Assembly (NCBI GenBank): GCA_946699065.1
Contig: CAMPDV010000095.1
Coordinates: forward strand, 310,001 to 374,000
Direction: 5' to 3'
Origin: Loxodes magnus
Lineage: Eukaryota; Ciliophora; Karyorelictea; Loxodida; Loxodidae
Length of the DNA stretch: 64,000 nt
In this document: one piece after another, positions 54,603 to 64,000 of the stretch
Layout of the letters: each line of letters starts with the position of its first letter
How positions within the stretch are numbered: position 1 is the first letter of the stretch
Program-made: the position numbers and the translations under genes
The notes under the pieces: model-generated
The model's input: the letters and a program-made list of their open reading frames with translations, nothing else
The model's database searches: none
Told to the model about the DNA's origin: nothing

Positions 54603-56972
54603 ATGGAAACAAACCCGGCAGCACTTTTGAAAGCAATTCAAAATACATTAGATGTAATTTAAAATGCTACTCATAACGTAGAAAAACTTATCACTTTTAA
54701 AACTCGACTTGAAAACGTTTTGACTGTTACTGTTTTGTTGACCTAAATTTATAATTAGGGATAAGTTCCTCCTTAATTTAATGAGAATATAACTGCTGCT
54801 TATCAAAGTCTTATGGAAATATTAGAATTTATCACAAAACTTAGTAAAAGTCCAGGCTTAGGTATAATAAGAAATAGACAAGACATCTAAAATTATGGAG
54901 TTGAGTATTAGAAAGCTTATGAAAGATTAGGAGAAATATTCTAAAATGTTTATCATATAGTTGAGTAAGTAAAAGGGGACTAAGAACTAAGGGAATCTAA
55001 ACAAAAAGAAGAACAGTTAAAGTAAAATGTTAACTAAATTTAATCTTAAATTGAATAAGTTAAATAAAGTCTAGAGCAAAACTTTAACAGAATTGAAAAT
55101 TCAATTCAATAGGCAAGTGAAGAGAACAAGCAAAATCTTGAATAAGCAATGTAAGAAATTGGGTTTATTTGTGGAGAAAAATTTTAACAAATGGGCACGT
55201 AAATTTAGAATTAAATCGATAATTTTTATCTAAATTTGATATAAGAGTAGAACAAATAGTTAGAATTATTTGCTTAAAGTTTATCCTAAAAATAAATAGT
55301 AGAAAAATTTGAGGAAATGGTAGTAAATCAAGAAGCTAAAGATTTTTGTCTCACGTTCAATGAGTGTAAAACATAAATTGTAGTGAATTTTAATACTTTC
55401 CATTCATGTTTCATAGCGTATATAGGTAAAATAAAAAACGAAAAAGACAATATAAATTACCCTTATGGGCTTTATTAAGCGTTAATGGAACATTTCAATA
55501 TAAATCCTTAATAATCTTAAAAAATTAATTTAATAGAAATCAACAATTTCTTCGAAAAAAAGTGGAATAATCCTTAAATCAGAAGAGAAATATTGTATAA
55601 AGCATACATATATGAAATTAGATGGTAGAGAAATAATAATTTTAAAGGTTTTCTATAACTAGAAATAATTGGAGTTTTTGGAAGATAAGCTTGAGATTCT
55701 TCATAAAAGTGATAATTAAATTAGAAGTTTGAAATAGAAGAAGCAGGATTAATAGAAGTTTCAAAAAACTAATAATGCGGTAAAGTAAATTTTGGAAGAA
55801 CCGATTCTTAATATAAAAAAAACCAAATCTAGTTTTGATATAAGGATACTGAAATATCTAGAAAAAATAGTTAAATCTATTTTGTTAAGAAGGAGGAATC
55901 TTGATTTTTACAAGACCGAGGAAGTTTAATGGGAACTAGCATTAAAATTTAAAAAAATCCCGTAGTTTTATAAAAAGGATTAGTAATTGATTTGGCATAA
56001 TCATTTAAATTAGTAGTTACTGATTGTAAAGTAATAGGAAAACAATTTAACAAAGAATTTGGAATTGAAGTTTAGAATTTAGAATATCCAGAAGGTTACA
56101 TAAAGATATTTAACACATCAGTTTGTGTATAAGCATTTGCTTAGCATCATAAAATACAATCATAAACCATTAATCCGAAGAAGTTATAGCATGGACCTAA
56201 TTATAGATTTGTTGAAAAATAAAATAATACAGTAGAGGATTTAAAGGAAGTTTTGATGTCAATGCAACATTCAACTTGCTCCTTAAAAAAAATTATTCAA
56301 AATAACTTACCATAATATGACGTGAATTAAAACTAAGGATAATAGATATAAAATATCTCTCAATAGAGTAATTTATAAACGTAATAATGTGTTGAGACAA
56401 TATAGAACGTTGAATAATCAAATAACCCTGAGCTACAAACATAAAATTACGGATAAAATTCGGAAAATACAAATAATACTTAATTAGAGTATTAAAAAAT
56501 ATAAAATTAGGATAACAAATATAAAGAATCTAACCTTAAAGAGTTAGAATAAAAATTAATAGAAGAAGCAAAATTTCCAGAATTAAAATTTATTATTTAT
56601 AAATAAGAATAATAGTAATGATCGAAAGACGGAGAAGAAGAACTTATTTAAATTAAAAAAGTATAAACACCATTAAGATTTAGAATAGGCTCTGCTAATT
56701 GCGATAGAATTTTAAAAGATCCTTCAAACGGAATTTCAGGAAATCATGCTATGATAACATATGATAAAAAATACGGATGGCTATTAAATGACGGCTCTTG
56801 GAAAGAAGAAAATGGTTAGCTGATATAATAAAAAGGAAGTACTAATGGTACATTTGTTTCATTAAATGATTACGATCGAGCATGTCAAAAAGGAAAATCA
56901 TTGGGATATAAAATAGAAAATGGCATGATATTTAATATTAGTGGATATTGGTTCAAATGTTCGAAGTTTTGA
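54603..56972 (+). CDS. FHA-domain coiled-coil protein, copy 5 (divergent)
   Basis: ATG 54,603 (tataaATGG) to TGA 56,970-56,972: 2,370 bp, 789 residues in one frame. It is the most diverged full copy but keeps the layout. The N-terminal helices hold a GLGIIRNRQD block. A Gln-rich coiled coil follows, and KKWNNP has Trp as TGG where other copies have TGA. FHA domain 1 (VNFGRTD, EISRKNSQI, DRGSLMGTSIKI) has His replaced by Asn. After the linker, FHA domain 2 shows FRIGSA, ISGNHAMITYDKKYGW and GSTNGTFVSL, keeping Ser and His but not the Arg. Internal TGA codons at AWDSSQKWQL and QQQWSKDG read as Trp. The intact frame at this divergence suggests selection for function. Confidence 0.83.
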
Positions 56973-59880
56973 GCAGAATTTTTAGAATTATCTAATTATA
57001 TTCTATTTAACATAAATTATCTAAATTTATTAAACATAATAGATAGCCAATTCAAGTAAATATCTATAAAATTAAGCATACAAATAAATGAATGTGCTTT
57101 ACTTAGTGATTTACAAAAATAAATATTTCTTTTTTATAAAGTAAAATTGATTATTTTTAAGCTTCAGTTCACAGGTTTAAACTTAGACTATTTCTTAAAT
57201 GTTTTAATTTATCTAATTAAACTGTCTTAATAAATAAGCAATTTTATTAGTTTCATGAAAAGATAAAAAACTTATAGCGAATTCATTTAAAAATTAGTTA
57301 TAATTCTTTTTTAGAAAGAACACATATGCTTTTCTAGTGTTAACTACTACATGCTTATATCTATAATCTAAAAGATAAATTTATTTTATTAATACTTTGA
57401 AAAAACAGATTATTTTAAATTAAGCCTTAAGATATATATTTTTATACAATTTCTCAGATGAAAGATAAATTAGGATTTTGCCATCCATAAAATTTTAATA
57501 ATGAATTATCAAAGAAAATTTCTCTAGCTTAAATCTAAATTTCTATAAAATATTAGAGAAGAATAAAAAAGCATTAATAATTTGCTTTTAAGAATTAAAA
57601 GTTACACTAGCATGTATAGTCTCTTTTGAAAATGATTATATAATTCTATATTAAACTTAAATTAGTAGACAGATATATATTAAATGAAAGTTCAAAGATA
57701 CACATAAAAAATTTATATTCCTTTCTTTTTTGCCTATAATTTAGAATGTCTTTACTAAGAGACTTAGGAAAAGTTTTTCATATATTTTATAATTGAATTT
57801 TGCAATAAATTAAAATCATCAGTGCTCAAAATATTTAGCAAATGAATTAAAAAATAACAAAAGAAATAAGAGAGTTGTTCTAGTTATAGAGTTAAATCTT
57901 AAACTGTTTTTTAGGATTATGCTTAATTTTCTTTTATAAATAATACACTATATTTCATATCACTTTTATTTAAAATAAAATAATATAATAAATCTATAAA
58001 AACTTCATTCGAACATAAGTTAAATTATTTTTAATTTCACATCTATAGTCCATAATCTAAAAGCATTGAAAGATATATAAAGTAAGATAATAAAAATAAC
58101 TAAAGTAGAAAAATATGATAAATATATATCTATTTAATGAAAGAGAATATATAAGCAATAAATATATCAAAAGCTTTTAAAATACCTTTAATACTTATAT
58201 AAAAATTTAAAATTACTATAACTAAAGAAAATAATAAGTAAGCAAATCTTTTGATAGAAATAGTCGTTTAATAACTTAAAAGCAACTTGTAAATATAATA
58301 ATAAAATAAATATTAATTAAATTAAAGAAAAATAAATAAATTTAATTAAATTGAAATAAATAGAATTTAGTAGTTAAGGAATTCAGAAGTGCTTTACTCT
58401 GTTATTTCATTATTTTATTTTAAAATAAAAAGAAATCTAAAGAATAAGAATAGCTAAGACTTTATATAAAAATTTTAAAGCTAAATTAAGCTTTTTAAAT
58501 AAAAGAGAAAAAAGACAAGTTTAAAGTTATAATGCTATTTTATTGAATTATTAATATAGTTTTAGAAAGGCTACAAATCTTAAATTTTTATTTTATAAGT
58601 TTATTGTTTTTAATTTATTTATATTAAACCTCTTAGGAATTAATTAAAAAATAATTTATTATGAGTATCTTATGAAATTATCAAGGATTATCATCCAATT
58701 TTTTAAAATGATTATCTTAGTTAGATTAGATAATATTTAAACAAATGAAATTTAATATTGCTAAATAAAAAAAATACAAGGCATATGATAATACCTTAAT
58801 ATTAAATAAAAGTTAAAATCTAAATATAAAATTAATGAAGGAAAATAGAAAATAAAGGTGTTAATTCTTAGCAAATATAAAGTAATTTTAAGATGATAAA
58901 AAATTAAAAGTTTAATAGTTTATAATACTTTTAATTATTTTTCATAAAAGGGGGATTGAAAGTACATTAAACTAGCAACATATAATTTAAATTAAGAATA
59001 ATTATGAATCTAAACAATTTTTAAATTAACTTTGATAAATCTATTAATAATTTCTTAATTAGTTAATTATTTTTAAAAGTTTATAGAGAAATAGAAGAGC
59101 AAAAAAAGAGAAAATAAATTTAAATCATGAAAATGCAATTATATTTCGGAACTTTTCTTTATTTAGAAATTTAGAAATACTTAATAAAGAAAAATTGATT
59201 AAAGTAAAAGAAGGTCTTTAAAAATAGCATTTTATAATGAAAAATAATTGATAAAATATAATAAAATATTTGATTTATTTTATGAAGATCTAATACAAAG
59301 TCTAGCAAAATTTATAGTAATCATTAAGTTTTATTAATCTTATCATTAATTAAAAAATGATGCTCTCAAATATCTCTATAACTAAGAAAATTCACAATTA
59401 GGATTTATTTATTTTTTTATTCAAAAATTATACGGAATTTTCTTATATCCTTTAAATGATGTTGAGAATTTATCTATTGTAAAAACTAAAAGTTTAATAG
59501 TTTCAAGAAAGAATCAAGAAGAAAGCTTTAAGAAAACTTACTAATGAATTATTTGCATATCCTATACCTTAATATTTTATCATTATTTCAATATACTTTC
59601 TTATTCAGTTTTCATCTTTTAAGATAAATTACGTTGAGAAATTTCTTTGCTATTCTATGCTCTTAGAGTAAAAGATAAAAATAGCAAAAGTATATTAAAA
59701 GTAGAAAAAATTTAGTTTTCTCAATTTGTTGCTTCCTTTAATAAAGTGAATTTTTTAATTTCTTTTATTCTTTTTCTATAAAGAAGGAAGTATTCTAAAA
59801 ATAGATTGAAAAGGAAGAGGAAATGTAAACAGAAAATAAAAGCTTACTATATAAACTGAAATGACTATAAATTTATAAAA
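56973..59880. other. 2.9-kb AT-rich stretch, no gene seen
   Basis: Low-complexity AT DNA; no motif, stem-loop tail or RNA recognised. Confidence 0.5.
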
Positions 59881-59904
59881 ATTCAAATTATTAGGAATAT
59901 ATTT

Positions 59905-60300
59905 CTAGAGTCGGAAAACCAGGCAGACTGGAGTTTTTTCCATTTCCAGAATTTAGTCATCTTAGTAAAATATCTTAAAACTTATCTTAAATTTGATTAA
60001 AAGAAATATTTTGAAAAAATGAATCTTAAAATTTCCTGCTGGATTGCTTGATGAAGGAAAATATTAATTCAATGTGCTTTAAGTGAGTTAAAGGAAGAAA
60101 CTGGATATAAAGGAAATTGCCAGTTAGGCAAATATAATCTATCTTACCAATGTGGCAATAACTCTATGGAAATTAAATTTTTTCTCTATCAATGTTTCTA
60201 GATAGATGAAAAACTATAAAGATTAATTTTTTTTTATTTTTTGTAGATATAGCAAGCATTTAATACCTAAGAAGGAGAAAAAGAAGAGGTGTAATATGGT
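59905..60300 (+). pseudogene. Nudix hydrolase (ADP-sugar pyrophosphatase type), two frameshifts
   Basis: The plus strand reads NLVILVKYLKTYLKFDQKKY (from about 59,950), then LKFPAGLLDEGK (60,026-60,061) and CALSELKEETGYKG (60,073-60,114). Together they follow the Nudix box order (G-x5-E-x7-REUxEExGU) in the form seen in NUDT5-type ADP-ribose pyrophosphatases, which hydrolyse ADP-ribose to AMP and ribose 5-phosphate. The PAGLLDEG piece is one base out of frame with both neighbours: one extra base in the A-run near 60,014 and one missing near 60,062-60,070. The Arg of the box is Ser here. The N-terminal start is unclear. It is probably a pseudogene or contains sequence errors; it converges with the TMBIM gene. 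Confidence 0.62.
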
Positions 60301-60364
60301 ATGATATGATAAATATTCAACATTTATAAAAGAATAAGTTGATAATAAAAAGTTGATTGAATCA

Positions 60365-61069
60365 TCATCTCTATCTTGATAGCGCTTTGATTATCTAGAT
60401 AAAAAGAGCAATGACGTCAACATAGATGCTTAAAGTTGCTATAATATAATCATCATACGTTAAATAATTTTTTTCTCCTCTTGAAATCAATTACGTGTCT
60501 ATAACTATAAAAATTCCATATATTATAACCCCTAAAGTACTTAGTATAACAGCTAAAATTTAGTTTGTACCCATTATAGCCAGAGTTATACCAAGCAATA
60601 TAAAAGAAAAGAGAAATACTATCATAATGCCTATACAAGTAGTAAAATCTGAACGAGTCACAAAGGCATAAATTGTTAAAGCAATAGTAATTCCAAAAGT
60701 CATCAATGCAGCAGCTAAAACTACACCTCTATTGTCAACAAAGAAACCGCAGAACCAGGCTACTACAAAAGATTCGCAGATCGTAAATCCAATTAATAAG
60801 ATGTAATTTTTTGGAACTTACTTTGCAACTTATACACAACAAACAAGAGGTAGTAAAAATGTTATAGATAAAATAGCTAATATATAACATAGTCCTTTAT
60901 TCTTTTGCATCCATTCTGCAACATCCCTTGAACTTACAGCTATAGAACAAACAATGAATGTGAAAGCAAGTTAAATTGATAGGATAGCATAGACTTTTCT
61001 GATAAACCCTAGTCTATCTTGATAGTTTACTTACTATAACTAATATTCCAAATCCTATTTTTAAAACAT
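60365..61069 (-). CDS. TMBIM/Lifeguard (BAX-inhibitor-1-like) membrane protein
   Basis: ATG 61,069 to TGA 60,367-60,365, followed at once by a second TGA: 705 bp, 234 residues. The start was chosen because MFQKQDLEYQ leads straight into the family's QDRLGFIRKVYAILSIQL. Seven hydrophobic segments follow. Family hallmarks are FVTRSDFTTCIGIM (about codons 130-145), GIFIVIDTQLI (about 190) with the invariant Gln encoded by TAA, and the C-terminal YDDYIIATLSIYVDVIALF. Length is slightly short for the family because the cytosolic N-terminus is brief. The family forms Ca2+-leak channels in ER/Golgi membranes and modulates cell death in animals; the role in a ciliate is unknown. A Nudix relic converges on its 3' end. 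Confidence 0.88.
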
Positions 61070-61289
61070 TTTAAATACAAAGGAGGAGGATTTCTAACGT
61101 ATATAATATATTACTTTCTGATATGTTTCAAAAAATTTGTTTTATGAGTTTAGAATAAATCTTTTTTTTAAGATTTTACCTTAATAAAGTATCTTCTTTT
61201 TATTTAATTTTTCAAGCTTATTTTATATATAATTTCACATTATTTAAAATAATAATAAGATGAGGAAAATCCTAGCTATTATGATTTAA

Positions 61290-61900
61290 ACAGAATTAAT
61301 TTCATAATTGTCATTCTGTTACTTCATTTATATGCTTACTTACTATCTTTGATTTAATATAGCTTTGGACGTCAACTTCCTTTAAATCAAAAATTATAGA
61401 AAAATGAGAGCTGATATAAAAATTACATTAATCAGGGTATATTTAAATCTGAAAAACCATAAGATACATTTAAACCAAGAAATAATATAATAGTAAAGGC
61501 CTTTTTATTAGAGGTTTAGGCTCTCAAACAAAACCTAATAACTCTTAGTATTATATTGCTTACGATGTTTTCCTTCTTTATATGAAGAATTAAGAATTAG
61601 TCTATTAGTATCCTCTATTTACAAATTAAGATTAAATAAAATTTATGGAATTTTTAACTTTGAAAGCTCAATATTTTGATAGAAACTAGCAAGTTATTTT
61701 TCATTGTAGCAAATTTAAGGGAGAATTTTCTAAAAGATAAATAAAAAGATAAATCTAAACTAATAGAAACTCCAAGTAAAATCAGTAGTTATCTATATCT
61801 AATATATAAAATAGCAGATCTCTAAAAGGATTTTCTGGTTCCAAAGGAGAAAAAAAAAAGGAAGGAAACATCTATTTTTAAACCCTCCTAGGAAGCCAGA
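61290..61900 (+). CDS. Hypothetical protein, unrecognised
   Basis: A plus-strand frame with protein-like composition runs from about 61,290 to about 61,880. It includes WELIQKLHQSGYIQIWKTIR, GLFIRGLGSQTKPNNSQYYI, LLYMKNQELVYQYPLF and IKFMEFLTLKAQYFD, then a Ser/Asn/Lys-rich tail. Two TGA codons lie inside. I recognise no family, and neither start nor end is clear. It is divergent from the TMBIM gene, with about 220 bp between them. Openness is weak evidence in this code, so it may be a retroelement relic. Confidence 0.3.
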
Positions 61901-61979
61901 AAAATACCAACTCTCTTCTGGATAGATAGAAGAAATAAATATTAAGAAATAAAAAATAATATAAACAAAAAAAATACCG

Positions 61980-62600
61980 TTTAAAGCTTAGAACGAAGAT
62001 TATTACTAGGTTGAGTACAATGAAGAATAGGATATCCCATATGATGTAGAAGAATTATGCAAGATGGTGGGCATTCAAAGATACGAAAATGCACTGTTAA
62101 GAGAACGAGTGGATTAAATTTCCCAAGAACTGATTTAATTTCAAAGATGCATACGTCAATATATTATCTAAAGGAAGAAATGACAAAACTAAAAGGATCG
62201 AAAATTGAATTTCCAGGAGTAACAGCCAAATTCAAGCATAAAATACCTGAAGTAGAAATGATTTAGGAATCTAAAGTGCAGACATCCTGTCCATACTGCA
62301 TAAAGCCTAAAATAACTATAGTAAAAATACCAAAAAAAGTTTTTACTACTGTGAATCTATCTTTCATCTTCTAAAATAATGCTAAGGGTTTTTTAATTTT
62401 TAATATAAAAAATCAAGAAAATTAGGAAGAAAATTAGGACAAGAAATGACGCATCTATATTACTCAAAAGGAAATTTATATAGAAAATAATTCGCAAGAA
62501 TACTGGAAGCTCAAGAGAAGCATTGCGTTTTAATAAATTACAAAAAGATCCTTCTCAGCTCTTTAGTATAAAAGGAGAGGATAAAATCATCATTTTAATT
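61980..62600 (+). pseudogene. ORF1-like relic with C-x2-C motif, frameshifted
   Basis: One frame reads VEYNEEQDIPYDVEELCKMV and ALLRERVDQISQELIQFQR (62,010-62,145), a coiled coil. A second frame continues LKEEMTKLKGSKIEFPGVTA, HKIPEVEMIQESKVQ and SCPYCIKPK (Cys codons 62,288-62,299). A coil, then an acidic stretch, then C-x2-C is the order of the intact 37.4-kb ORF1-like protein. The shift between frames lies near 62,150. I call it a relic of the same broad family with modest confidence. Confidence 0.42.
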
Positions 62601-63150
62601 TAATTAAATTAAATTTAATCTATATCTAGTAATCACATAATGAATTCAATAGAAAAGGATTAAAATTTAACCTGGAATAAATTTTTATCTTTGTAACCAA
62701 AGAAGAATTTGCTAGCTAACCATAAAAACTCCAAATTAGCTAAGATTCAAAATTATAAAAATATATTTCTCTCATTAAGATTAATATGATTTTAAAGTCA
62801 TTATTATAAAGCACTCTGACTCTCTTTTTATACCCTTCTTGTTCCCAGATGAATTATTATTTATTTTAATACAAATTTCATTAGAATGTTTTGAAGCATT
62901 TTTTTATTAATAATTAGCAAATTTTAATTATAATCTTTCAGAAATTTCTACTTTGTTCAAGTATTTAACTTTTTTTCACTTCTCTGCTAGTTTAGCTTTT
63001 TATTAATATTCTAATTCCTTTTTCTGCTTCTTTAATACTTTAAAACAAATACTTCATATTTATTATGTTTTTGTGCTTGATATATCAGATATTATTAATT
63101 TACTTTTTATGCATAAATTTCCAAGTTTATTAATGCTCTTAATAAAAAAG
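62601..63150. other. AT-rich spacer, no gene seen
   Basis: No motif recognised. Confidence 0.45.
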
Positions 63151-63480
63151 ATGTCAGTATTCGAATTAGGATTTTTCGTGCTTCCAATGCAGGAGTTAAC
63201 ATAATTCTTAAGAATAGGACTAAGAAAAAAACATTAAAAAGATCACCTAACAAATAGAATCTTCACCGCTGAAGAAAAAATTAGAAAATAAACTAATAAT
63301 ATTATGTATTCAGGTTTCTAAAGTCTCGCCACATAGCAGTAATAAATGGAGATTAGTAGATTAGATAAGATAAAGATAATTAAAGTGATATTTCCATTAT
63401 TAGGTTTATCACTGATAAGTTTATAATTTATTTTAAGAGATGATAAGATTGTTTCATACGCTCCTAGAATCATTGTAATC
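63151..63480 (+). pseudogene. ORF1-like N-terminal fragment, decayed
   Basis: ATG 63,151 gives MSVFELGFFVLPMQELT. The DNA aligns with 39,486-39,300 and 8,924-8,730 (caggagttaac, then gatc.cc, cttc.c.gctgaagaaaa and cgccacata.agtaa landmarks). The reading frame is not kept relative to those copies. It lacks the coiled-coil, DPM and Cys parts. Confidence 0.55.
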
Positions 63481-64000
63481 TTCTTCAGAGCTTACTTCCA
63501 TTGCTTAATGGCTTGTGCAAATTTAATCTTTATTGACCACCGGAATCTTTTACTTATTTTATTTTGGCAAAACTTTAATTTTGGTCTTCTTTTTTGAGAA
63601 TTTAACATATCTAATAGTAACCAATCTCCACTGTATATCTTTTTCTTGTAGATCTTTCCTTCTGGAGAACAATATAATTTATTCATATTATTTCATATAT
63701 TTTATGTTTTTTATTTTTTTAATTCTAAAAATATAAGCATCTTCTAAAAATATGCACAATCTTCTAACAGTATAAGTATCTTATTTTGCAATCTTTGAAC
63801 CATGACCTATTTTTAGACATTTTTTGCCTTTTTTGCATTTTTAGAATTTTTTCCAATTCAAAATAATTTTTTTATTCTATTCTTAGTTGCCATAGAATCT
63901 TGATTAGGATTGTAATGGAAATGAATTATACTTAATTGTTCAGCTTACTAATTTCTTCTATTTTTTACTCCGTTTTTCCAGTTCTTAATTAACTTGCGAT
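63481..64000. other. Unassigned, no gene recognised
   Basis: Short frames overlap on both strands at 63,490-63,740 but none carries a recognisable motif; from 63,740 the sequence is T-rich with repeats of cttctaa. Confidence 0.35.

Noticed and set aside
1-64000. tRNA genes, rRNA, CRISPR array, telomere repeats
   Set aside because: Looked for cloverleaf B-box contexts, rRNA words, regularly spaced repeats and G/C-rich telomere units; only the SINE box-like motifs were found.

Overview
The window is AT-rich eukaryotic DNA that only reads sensibly with TAA and TAG as glutamine. TGA must be tryptophan inside genes and the stop at gene ends. Two things show this. A TAA falls on the normally invariant Gln of a TMBIM/Lifeguard protein (minus strand, about 60,500). 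Paralogous FHA-domain genes alternate TGA and TGG at the same conserved Trp. All five FHA genes and the TMBIM gene end or stay open under this code. That is the karyorelict ciliate code, so a Loxodes-like karyorelictean is the best guess (inference). Because almost nothing terminates a frame under this code, an open frame alone is weak evidence; calls rest on motifs, homology between copies inside the window and preserved phase.

Host-like genes. Five copies of one gene family (1-1,331 minus, cut by the window edge; 17,406-19,712 plus; 27,003-29,312 minus; 47,067-49,400 minus; 54,603-56,972 plus) encode proteins of about 770-790 residues with a Gln-rich coiled coil and two FHA domains. All keep frame over their length; a sixth copy (23,281-23,815) is decayed. 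Copies 1 and 4 lie in a larger segmental duplication. Near 60 kb a TMBIM/Lifeguard seven-membrane-segment gene (60,365-61,069 minus) converges on a frameshifted Nudix hydrolase relic.

Most of the other recognisable sequence is retroelement debris. LINE family A: 4,150-5,560, 9,330-11,860 and 36,050-36,577. LINE family B: 20,885-23,180 and 41,247-44,580. Each LINE family has its own 3'-end stem-loop, and each stem-loop is found again at the end of short non-coding elements: SINE-A (2,505; 4,430; 23,835) carries the LINE-A tail, and SINE-B (1,735-2,175) plus several composite elements carry the LINE-B tail. SINE-A copies have 14- and 19-bp target-site duplications. Paralogous empty sites for the SINEs at 1.7 and 2.5 kb can be read at about 49.8 and 50.1 kb. 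A set of ORF1/gag-like proteins (an intact one at 37,399-38,325, another at 14,694-15,512, many broken) share a DPM-acidic motif and a C-x2-C zinc-knuckle-like motif.

The rest (notably 24.2-27.0, 29.3-36.0, 50.5-54.6 and 57-59.9 kb) is very AT-rich DNA in which I see no gene. No tRNA, rRNA or CRISPR array was recognised.
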